64,000 nt of DNA from contig NZ_WVHS01000002.1 of the NCBI RefSeq assembly GCF_009834915.1, positions 1,054,001 through 1,118,000 on the forward strand. Direction: 5' to 3'. The notes beneath the pieces were generated by a model. It had not been told where the DNA came from. It searched no databases and was given only the letters and a program-made list of their open reading frames with translations. The position numbers and the translations under genes are program-made. The DNA comes from Hufsiella ginkgonis (GTDB lineage Bacteria > Bacteroidota > Bacteroidia > Sphingobacteriales > Sphingobacteriaceae). This document shows positions 27,895 to 35,045 of the stretch, one piece after another. How positions within the stretch are numbered: the stretch's first letter is position 1; each line of letters begins with the position of its first letter.

Positions 27895-27919
27895 GATATT
27901 CTATTCGTTTTAAGAGGTG

Positions 27920-27950
27920 CAAAGATAACGATCTTGTTTGAAAGTACAAA
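27920..27950 (-). promoter_or_regulatory. Consensus Bacteroidota promoter of rpmE
   Basis: On the minus strand TTTG (27947-27950), a 19-base spacer and TATCTTTG (27920-27927) match the TTTG-N19-TAnnTTTG consensus exactly. Transcription should start near 27913, about 19 bases before the ATG. Confidence 0.85.
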
Positions 27951-27978
27951 ACGTGACGGAATCTTTTTTCCCCCATTC

Positions 27979-30441
27979 CTACTCGTAAAAATACACCCGT
28001 TTTACCCGTTGCGAAACGCCTGTCAGGATCTCATACGGGATCGTGCCCAGTTGCCTGGCCATTTCCTCTATCCTGATCTCTTCGTCAAATACGATCACTT
28101 CATCCCCTTCGCGGGCATTGGTACCAGTAACATCGAGCATGCACATGTCCATGCAGATATTGCCTATGGTAGGCACCAGGTAGCCGTTTATACTCATTTT
28201 ACCTGCACCGTTACCGAGGCGGCGATCATACCCATCCGCATAGCCGATCTTTACCGTAGCGATCTTTCCGCCGTGCGGCAGCACTCCCCTCCTGTTGTAG
28301 CCCACCGTTTCGCCCGGCTCAAGTATTTTTACCTGCGAAATACTGGTTTTAAGCACCACAGCGGTCTGCAGCGGCGAGCGCGTTTTAAAAGCCGTATCGA
28401 TGCCATATAAACCGATGCCTAAGCGAACCATATCGAACTGTGCCGAAGGATGCCGGGTAACGCCCGATGTGTTAGACAGGTGCCGCAGGAAGGAATAGCC
28501 CAGCGTTTCCTCCATCGTAGCCGTAAGCTCACTGAATAACGCGGCCTGGTGGCTGGTAAATGCATCGTCTGCCGCATCTTCGCTTGAAACGAGGTGAGAA
28601 AAAGCCGATTTAACCTTTACTGAAGGTGCATTCCTCAATAATTCAAGCATCCCGCCAACCTCCGCGGGCATAAAGCCGAGCCGGTGCATTCCCGTATCCA
28701 GTTTAATGTGCACCGGGTATTTCTCTGTTTTCTTCTGGCTAAGCACGGTAATTAACTCTTCAAGGATCCGGGAACTGTACACCTCCGGTTCCAGCCCGTG
28801 CGCTATCAGCGTATCGAGCGAGCCCGCATCGGCGCTCATCACCATGATGGGCAGGGTGATCCCCGCCTTCCGCAATGCGACGCCCTCATCTGCAAACGCA
28901 ACCGCCAGGTAGTCTACCTTATTGAACTGCAGCAGGTTGGCGATCTCGAAGCTGCCGCTGCCGTACGAGAACGCTTTGACCACGGCCATTATTCCAACTC
29001 CCGGCCGCAGCTGCGAACGGTAAAAGTTCAGGTTAAACTCAAGGGCATTGAGATTGATCTCCAGGATGGTTTCATGCACTTTCTGTGTAAGCGCTTTGCT
29101 GATGCGCTCGAACCCGAAAATGCGCGCCCCCTTGAGCAGGATAGTTTCGCTTACCAGCTTCAGGTTGCCGAGGTTATCGAGCAACTCTTCTGTGGAGTCA
29201 AAAAACTGTGCCTGCATCTTAAACTTGTCGTGGTGCGTTCCGATCACCGGCCCCACCCCGATCAGCCGGTCCACGAACTTATTCCCGAGCAGCGACGCCA
29301 CTTGTTCGTACAAGTCATCCTGCGGCCCCGTGCCGGGCAGATCAGAAAGTATCAGTGTACGCTTGGGATGTTGATTTTGCTGCTTTAAAAAATCGAGCGC
29401 GATAGCCAGCGACGAAGTATCGAGGCTATACGAGTCGTCGATAACCGAACAATTATTGATACCGTTCTTTAGTTCCAGCCTCATTCTTACGGGCTGCAGC
29501 TTTTCCAGGCGATCGTCGGCCACTTCCGGATCGTAGCCAAGCGCCAGCAAGGTTGCCCAGCAGCAGATCACGTTCTCTACCGAAGCCGCGTCCATGAACG
29601 GTACCAGGCACTGCACTTCTTCCGCTCCGAAACGTCCGCGGAGGAATTGATATTTATCTTCCAGGATCTCGTCGTCGACCACCTCCAGGTCTGCATGACC
29701 GTGGCGGCTCCAGGTAAAACGGCGTTCACCGGGAATTTCCCCGATATAATTTTCCAGGTAAAACGGGGCGTAAATAAACAAACCGGTCTGTTTAAACAGC
29801 CGCAGTTTCTCTGCAATCTTTTCCTCCCGGGAAGAAAAGCCCGACTGGTGCGCTTCACCGATATTGGTAAGGATGCCGATAGTCGGCTGGATCACCTCTC
29901 TTAGCGCTTCCATTTCACCCGTGCGGGAGATCCCCGTTTCAAAGATGGCGAGGGTATGGCTCTCATTCATTTCCCAAACGGACAAGGGAACGCCGATTTG
30001 CGAGTTATAGCTCTTAGGGCTCCGGATAACATGATATTCGGGCGCGAGCAACTGGTACAGCCACTCTTTTACGACTGTTTTGCCGTTGCTTCCCGTTATG
30101 GCGATCACCGGGAATGAAAACTGGCTGCGGTGATGTGCCGCAAGTGCCTGCAGCGCCTTCAGCGTATCAGGTACCACAAGGAAGTTTGCGCCGGGATACC
30201 GGTCGAGGTCGCGATCATACGCAGAAACGATAAAATTCCGCACACCTGCCTGGTACACCTCCGGGATGAACTGGTGCCCGTCGCGGCGCCCTGCCAGCGC
30301 AAAAAACACGGCGTGGTCCATATCCGCAAGCTTACGGCTGTCGGTACTGAGTGTCCTGATCCCCGCTCCCGGATCAGAAAAATGCGTAAACGCCCCGGTC
30401 ACTTTACCCACTTCCGTAACAGGATAGATTTTATGGTTCAT
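27979..30441 (-). CDS. murF-alr: Bifunctional MurF/alanine racemase fusion
   Basis: An 820-aa protein that joins two steps of peptidoglycan synthesis. Residues 1 to about 450 are MurF, the UDP-MurNAc-tripeptide:D-Ala-D-Ala ligase, with the P-loop AITGSNGKTVVKEWL, GTGISRTGEM-like EIGISRTGEMEAL and the C-terminal LILSDLPGTGP. Residues from about 455 on are a PLP-dependent alanine racemase, with the PLP lysine in MAVVKAFSYGSGSFEIA, HIKLDTGMHRLGF, RLGIGLYGID and GYNRRGVLPHGG. The fusion is typical of Bacteroidota. Making D-Ala and using D-Ala-D-Ala in one polypeptide suggests coordinated supply, although Ddl acts between them. Confidence 0.94.
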   Translation of the reverse strand: MNHKIYPVTEVGKVTGAFTHFSDPGAGIRTLSTDSRKLADMDHAVFFALAGRRDGHQFIPEVYQAGVRNFIVSAYDRDLDRYPGANFLVVPDTLKALQALAAHHRSQFSFPVIAITGSNGKTVVKEWLYQLLAPEYHVIRSPKSYNSQIGVPLSVWEMNESHTLAIFETGISRTGEMEALREVIQPTIGILTNIGEAHQSGFSSREEKIAEKLRLFKQTGLFIYAPFYLENYIGEIPGERRFTWSRHGHADLEVVDDEILEDKYQFLRGRFGAEEVQCLVPFMDAASVENVICCWATLLALGYDPEVADDRLEKLQPVRMRLELKNGINNCSVIDDSYSLDTSSLAIALDFLKQQNQHPKRTLILSDLPGTGPQDDLYEQVASLLGNKFVDRLIGVGPVIGTHHDKFKMQAQFFDSTEELLDNLGNLKLVSETILLKGARIFGFERISKALTQKVHETILEINLNALEFNLNFYRSQLRPGVGIMAVVKAFSYGSGSFEIANLLQFNKVDYLAVAFADEGVALRKAGITLPIMVMSADAGSLDTLIAHGLEPEVYSSRILEELITVLSQKKTEKYPVHIKLDTGMHRLGFMPAEVGGMLELLRNAPSVKVKSAFSHLVSSEDAADDAFTSHQAALFSELTATMEETLGYSFLRHLSNTSGVTRHPSAQFDMVRLGIGLYGIDTAFKTRSPLQTAVVLKTSISQVKILEPGETVGYNRRGVLPHGGKIATVKIGYADGYDRRLGNGAGKMSINGYLVPTIGNICMDMCMLDVTGTNAREGDEVIVFDEEIRIEEMARQLGTIPYEILTGVSQRVKRVYFYE

Positions 30442-30526
30442 GTGGTGCTAATTTCCATTATTTTTACCAGAATAAGGAATGGGAAACAGGGAATAGAATT
30501 CACCGCTTCTGCCAACGCCAAACGAC

Positions 30527-30985
30527 ATGCCTGATCCGAAACTACTCACCCGCATCGAAAACTACTGCGTTTACCGGGAACGTGCGCAGCAGGAAGTCCG
30601 TGATAAGCTGTATGAATGGGGTGTTTTTCCTTCGGAAGTGGAAGCGACGATCTCAGCCCTCATAGAAGGCAATTTCTTAAACGAGGAGCGGTTTGCCAAT
30701 GCGTATGCCAGCGGCAAATTCCGCATCAAGCGCTGGGGAAAGACAAAGATCAAACAGGGGTTAAAGCTAAGGAAAGTTCCCGACAAGCTTATCGCGAAGG
30801 CGCTAAACGGCCTGGATGCCCGGGAATATGAAAAAACGCTCAAAACGCTGCTCGAAAAAAAATCGTTCTCGATTAAAGAGCAAAGCCCGCTTAAGCGTCG
30901 TTACCAGCTTATGCAGTTTGCGTACGGCAAGGGGTTTGAATCAGACCTGATCGTCTCTGCCATAGAGGAGCTGGACCTTCAATAA
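30527..30985 (+). CDS. recX: Regulatory protein RecX
   Basis: RecX binds RecA filaments and modulates recombination. The 152-aa sequence is a run of short helices with RecX landmarks: ENYCVYRERAQQEVRDKLYEWGV, LIEGNFLNEERFANAYASGKFRIKRWGKTKI and, later, KRRYQLMQFAYGKGFESDLI (short blocks from different repeats). recA is not nearby. The last seven bases overlap the end of the convergent DUF3500 gene. Confidence 0.85.
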   Translation: MPDPKLLTRIENYCVYRERAQQEVRDKLYEWGVFPSEVEATISALIEGNFLNEERFANAYASGKFRIKRWGKTKIKQGLKLRKVPDKLIAKALNGLDAREYEKTLKTLLEKKSFSIKEQSPLKRRYQLMQFAYGKGFESDLIVSAIEELDLQ

Positions 30986-32001
30986 TGAAACTTCTTATAA
31001 TGCGCCAGCAGCTCATCGCCGCCGTAATCATGTTTCAGGTCGCGCACCACGGTATGCACATGGTTCGCTTCATTTTGCGTATTGTCATACTCAATTAATA
31101 CGGTCGGCCCCTGGATGCGGTAATAATGTCCTTTTCCCAGTTCCTCTACGGTGGCGCCTGCCCATGCGAAAAGCAGTTTATCCACACCGGCCATTTCTAT
31201 TTCGTGCATCATGTCATCCGCGAACCGCGGCGAAAAGCGATTGATATACAGGCTCATCAGCTGCATAAATAACGCTTTCTGTTCCTTGTTAAGTTCGGCA
31301 TAGGGAATCCCGGCGGAGGGTGTGATCAGCGCCGTCCTGTTTGTCATCGTAATGATGTCGCCCGGCGCCGTGGTAGTGTAAACCGCTTTTGCCGCCTGTT
31401 CGGGCGAAAACTTATGCAGCAAAGCGAAACCGAGTTGTGCTTCGTCCTTAAAGATCTGTTTTCCCTTTTCGGGGCCTGCAAGAACGATCGACGGGTTAGC
31501 GCCCATGAACGAGGGCGTTGAGGCGATCACTTTGTTATTGATGCTCGAAAAGCTGAACGACACATGGTGGCCCTCAAACCGCCAGCCCCAGGCATGACCA
31601 GGAGCGGGCGTACCAAAAAAGGTGAGCGAATACCGGCCCGGGTCGCGGTTCCAGCTACCCGGTTCGCGCTTTTCGAGCTCGTGCAGCAACAGCTCCATCT
31701 TCATGATGTCGAGCGTTTTCTGGTACGTTTTATCGCCGATATAGGCCCGCAGCAGCTCGAGCGCGAGGTCGCGCTGCGCCTGGCTTAATTCGTTAAACTT
31801 AACACCGATGCGGTTTTGCAGGGGAACGAAATGCCAGTTGTAGCGTTCGTCGCTTTCGAATGCATAAAGCGCCTTCGCTTTTTGGTCCTCTGTTAAGCCG
31901 GAAACAAATTTCGTGGCGAGGTTGAACGCTTTATCGGTTTGCGCATGCAGCAACTGTGAAGTGGACAGGCATAGGGCGAGCAGGATTAACCTTGGTTTCA
32001 T
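30979..32001 (-). CDS. DUF3500 domain exported protein
   Basis: A 340-aa secreted protein with a signal peptide (ends SQLLHAQ). The body matches my memory of DUF3500: YAFESDERYNWHFVPL, HHVSFSFSSINNKVI, FGTPAPGHAWGWRFEGHH and FMGANPS. Histidines are clustered (EGHHVSF, HAWGW), which could mark metal binding. Function is not known. It lies on the same strand 106 bp after the PmoB-like gene, with a tandem repeat in the gap, so it could belong to that locus but need not. Confidence 0.78.
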   Translation of the reverse strand: MKPRLILLALCLSTSQLLHAQTDKAFNLATKFVSGLTEDQKAKALYAFESDERYNWHFVPLQNRIGVKFNELSQAQRDLALELLRAYIGDKTYQKTLDIMKMELLLHELEKREPGSWNRDPGRYSLTFFGTPAPGHAWGWRFEGHHVSFSFSSINNKVIASTPSFMGANPSIVLAGPEKGKQIFKDEAQLGFALLHKFSPEQAAKAVYTTTAPGDIITMTNRTALITPSAGIPYAELNKEQKALFMQLMSLYINRFSPRFADDMMHEIEMAGVDKLLFAWAGATVEELGKGHYYRIQGPTVLIEYDNTQNEANHVHTVVRDLKHDYGGDELLAHYKKFHY

Positions 32002-32050
32002 TAGGGATTAATTGGTGCTTAAAGCTATAAATATTCTCCCACATCTTTAC

Positions 32051-32106
32051 TGTCACGCTGAGCTTGCCGAAGCGCTGTCACGCTGAGCTTGCCGAAGCAC
32101 TGTCAC
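32051..32106. repeat. Tandem 25-bp repeat, 2.2 copies
   Basis: The unit begins TGTCACGCTGAGCTTGCCGA and occurs at 32051-32075 and 32076-32100 with one difference near its end. A third partial copy (TGTCAC) runs to 32106 and stops at the end of the PmoB-like gene. It sits in the 106-bp gap between two same-strand genes. Related short CTGAGCTTG(C/T)CGAAGC repeats are, from memory, dispersed in many Bacteroidota genomes. Confidence 0.85.
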
Positions 32107-32107
32107 T

Positions 32108-33763
32108 TTAATCTTTCACCTCCGCATCAAACGCGCTGTTCAGTATCTTCCCGTTACGCTTTACCTGCACCCACACCCTGTATTTGCCTGCTTTCGGAAA
32201 TGCGTATGGAAAGCTAACCTCATGTGCGGTATGCCCTCCGGCACTTGCGGTGTGATCCATGCCCAGCGTCAGCAGCGCGTTGCGGGTATTATCGTCCATT
32301 TCATCGAGCTTCCGTACAAAATGGTCGATACTGTCTGCAAACACCCTCGGCCTGGGCAGGTATTCCGAGATCGGTTTATGAAACGCAATGCGATCGAGGA
32401 TGGCACGTTGTGAGCCCATCGAGTAATTGCCGTTTGGATGCAGGTGGATATAGACGGTGCCATCATCCTTCAGGATCACCGCATGAGCCATCATCCCCAG
32501 GTAAGGGTCGAGTAAGGCTGGCTTTCCTTCGGGACCGGTAAAGGCAAAGCGCAGGTCGGTAAGTTTGCCCGCCTGGAGACGCTCTCCGGACTTGCGCATC
32601 CAGGTAGCGGCGGACCCATCGGCCAGGGGAACACTTACCCCGGGGCTCCCGCAGATCGCCACATCCGCATTGCGCAAGTTCCTTGAAGCGGCAGAAATGC
32701 CATTGGTAACAAACCACGTATCATCCCGGTCGGGAGCGCTGCTAACCGGCGAATAAGCGGCATTGCGCATGCGCATACCGGGAATTTCAACGGTATCAAC
32801 AATTGTTTCGGCAAAAACGCTCAACCGCGTGATATCGGCATACAGCCAGTACTTACCTGCAGGAAGTTCCGGCAAGGCCGACTCGAAGGTCACCGAATCG
32901 ACCCTTTTCGGATGCAGGTGCGCAAAGGCATCCAGCTCGCCTGCCTTTACCAGGAACAGGTGCATCAGTTTGCCATGATCAGGTACGAGGTAGTTTAACT
33001 TCCGGGTGGTAACGAAGCGGCCCGTGGTTCTCATTTTATGCAGGAGCATGGAATCGATCCTGAGCGTGAGTATATGATTGTCTACGTCGGCGATGGTGGT
33101 GGCCTGGAACGGCTGGTAAAGATAATCGCGGTAATCGGCGGCAAGGCCGTTCCACCAGGTTTTCCCGCCCCAAAGGATCAGGGCCAGCACTACGAGAGAG
33201 CCTGCCGAACCGATGATCCTGCGGGTTGCCCTTTTACTATCGGTAGAGATACCTGGCATCAGCTGCCCGTCGCTTACGCTCGAGCCGATAATGGTCACCA
33301 TCAATATCACCAGGAAGACCGCCATGGCCAGCAATCCCCAGCCAAGGCCGGGCGGCATGGTCCTTACCGCAGTAGAAACGGCCATTACGGGGATCAGCAC
33401 TTCGCCTTTACCCGCCGGCCCGTCGACCTTAACCGACACACTCGATGCGCCGGCACTCATAAACCAGAGCCTTACATCATACCGCCCGGGCTGATCGGTG
33501 GCTTTCGCTTCGTCAGACTTAGGCGTCCCCTCCTTCCCGCTCATAAAATATACGGGCATGGCCGTGATGCGCACATCTTTGGTAGCGCCCTCCAGGAATA
33601 CACTTACTTGCGCGGTTCCGGGGATCACATCCGGCGGCGCAATACTAACCAACACTTTATACGGGCCCGCCTTGCCCTCGTAGGTAACCCCGGGACTGCC
33701 AACATGGGCGAAACCGCTGAACGAACAGGCAACAACAAACAGGAAAATAAACAGGTTTCTCAT
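32108..33763 (-). CDS. PmoB-like exported membrane protein with His-rich beta domains (putative copper protein)
   Basis: A 551-aa protein. A signal peptide (residues 1-19, ending SGFA) would leave His20 as the mature N-terminal residue. Residues 20-135 look like a beta-sandwich (YKVLVSIAPPDVIPG, RYDVRLWF). Two membrane helices at about 140-160 and 184-203 form a hairpin, and residues 210-551 form further beta domains. This order matches PmoB/AmoB of copper membrane monooxygenases: N-terminal His, cupredoxin, helix pair, cupredoxin. The C-terminal part repeats a His motif: H263, H268 and H282/H284 (MHLF...HLHP), then H427 and H440/H442 (MMAH...HLHP), then H504, H511 and H514. The HxH pair that completes the CuB site in PmoB's N-terminal domain is absent. 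The gene lies six bases after the AmoC/PmoC-like gene. Features are seen; homology to PmoB is inferred from topology and context. A YtkA/FixH-like copper protein is the alternative. Confidence 0.6.
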   Translation of the reverse strand: MRNLFIFLFVVACSFSGFAHVGSPGVTYEGKAGPYKVLVSIAPPDVIPGTAQVSVFLEGATKDVRITAMPVYFMSGKEGTPKSDEAKATDQPGRYDVRLWFMSAGASSVSVKVDGPAGKGEVLIPVMAVSTAVRTMPPGLGWGLLAMAVFLVILMVTIIGSSVSDGQLMPGISTDSKRATRRIIGSAGSLVVLALILWGGKTWWNGLAADYRDYLYQPFQATTIADVDNHILTLRIDSMLLHKMRTTGRFVTTRKLNYLVPDHGKLMHLFLVKAGELDAFAHLHPKRVDSVTFESALPELPAGKYWLYADITRLSVFAETIVDTVEIPGMRMRNAAYSPVSSAPDRDDTWFVTNGISAASRNLRNADVAICGSPGVSVPLADGSAATWMRKSGERLQAGKLTDLRFAFTGPEGKPALLDPYLGMMAHAVILKDDGTVYIHLHPNGNYSMGSQRAILDRIAFHKPISEYLPRPRVFADSIDHFVRKLDEMDDNTRNALLTLGMDHTASAGGHTAHEVSFPYAFPKAGKYRVWVQVKRNGKILNSAFDAEVKD

Positions 33764-33769
33764 CGCCGT

Positions 33770-34969
33770 TTAACGTTTTACAGATTTCATCCAGCTTCCC
33801 CAGCTTAATCCAACAAAGGAGGAGATGATGGCTGCCACCAATGCGATAGCCATTCCTTTTACCAGGTAAACGCCCGAAGCCACGTTGCCCGGGTAAAACA
33901 GGTACCGGTACGCATAATCCGGCGAAGAGCCAAAATACCAAGAATCCGTGCCCAGGAAACGATTGGGGCTGCCCGACATCAGCAGGTTACCGAACGGCCA
34001 CTGCGCCGCGAATAACAAGGCGGTGAAAATTACGCCCGTCGCCAGCGCCCGGATAAAAATATTCTTCCCGCCCAGGCGCTGAAGCGCGAGGTCGATGCCA
34101 AAAGCCGGAACAATAAGCAGCAGCGGAAAATGGAAGCTTTGAAAAGATTCGACCCGGTTAAGTACCGGCCCCAGTAAAGGCTCGGCATGGAATAACGGAA
34201 GTACCCATACCATTAAAGCCATGATGACGGTATAAACGGCCGCCATCGCGGTAGCGCCCCAACGCGAAAATGAAGAAACCGACACCGCCACCATAAAGAG
34301 CGGGAAAAGCCCGCCGCTTACCTGGTAGAAAACCGTACTGTGCATATCATGACGGGTAAGATATTCGGACGCGATGGTGAACAGCATGATAAGCATGAAC
34401 CCGGAAGAAAGAGCAAAGCTCCAGCGAAGCACCGTACGCGTGGCATTGCTGGCGCCGGCATCCAGCCGGTTCCCAAGCGCGAGCACGCTCACTATGGCCC
34501 CGAACTGTACAGTAACCATTCCCAGCAGCAATACGGTGTGCGGTGGCGACAGGATCTGCACATCGAGACCGAAAGTATTGTGCCACCAATCGTCGAATGG
34601 TGCGGAAGTGATCATGGTAAAAGCGCCCCATATCGCGAAAAGCGCGCCCAGCGAGCCGTAAAACATCCCCCAGAACTTAACGCTTTGGCTCCGTTCTGCC
34701 GCACTGCCCGCAAATGTAACCCGCAGCACATGGTACCCGGAAAACGTACCCGCTACTACCGCTCCAAGATAAATGGCCAGGTGCGGGGGGGAAAAGAGCC
34801 CGTCGCGACCAATGCTCATGTGCCAGGAAATATCCCAGATCAGCCCGATAATGATGCTCAGCGACGAAAATACCGTGGCATAAATGTACAGGGGAACTTT
34901 CGCAGCGGCTGCGGCAGGCCGGTCCTGCGCCACCGAAAGACCGGAGGGTGATAAGGTAATAGCGCTCAT
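33770..34969 (-). CDS. AmoC/PmoC-like polytopic membrane protein (putative copper membrane monooxygenase subunit)
   Basis: A 399-aa protein with about ten hydrophobic helices. Two related motifs stand at the ends of helices: D46-x3-H50-x12-H63 (DISWHMSIGRDGLFSPPH) and D126-x3-H130-x13-H144 (DDWWHNTFGLDVQILSPPH). In Methylococcus capsulatus pMMO the PmoC copper ligands are Asp156/His160/His173 (CuC) and Asn227/His231/His245 (CuD), the same spacings exactly, with Asp replacing Asn in the second. From memory, AmoC of Nitrosomonas reads DASWHQVIIRDTSFTPSH at the first site, sharing D-x-S-W-H, R-D, F and P-x-H. The protein lacks the helices that precede this site in AmoC and has four to six extra helices after the second site. 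The gene follows an outer-membrane receptor gene by 76 bp and precedes the PmoB-like gene by 6 bp. No PmoA-like gene is visible. Substrate unknown. Confidence 0.62.
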   Translation of the reverse strand: MSAITLSPSGLSVAQDRPAAAAAKVPLYIYATVFSSLSIIIGLIWDISWHMSIGRDGLFSPPHLAIYLGAVVAGTFSGYHVLRVTFAGSAAERSQSVKFWGMFYGSLGALFAIWGAFTMITSAPFDDWWHNTFGLDVQILSPPHTVLLLGMVTVQFGAIVSVLALGNRLDAGASNATRTVLRWSFALSSGFMLIMLFTIASEYLTRHDMHSTVFYQVSGGLFPLFMVAVSVSSFSRWGATAMAAVYTVIMALMVWVLPLFHAEPLLGPVLNRVESFQSFHFPLLLIVPAFGIDLALQRLGGKNIFIRALATGVIFTALLFAAQWPFGNLLMSGSPNRFLGTDSWYFGSSPDYAYRYLFYPGNVASGVYLVKGMAIALVAAIISSFVGLSWGSWMKSVKR

Positions 34970-35045
34970 AAAATAGGGTTACGAGCTAAAGATATTGATT
35001 TTTAACCGGCGGCGTAATGAGATTACATAAAGTTTCGTGGCCTTT

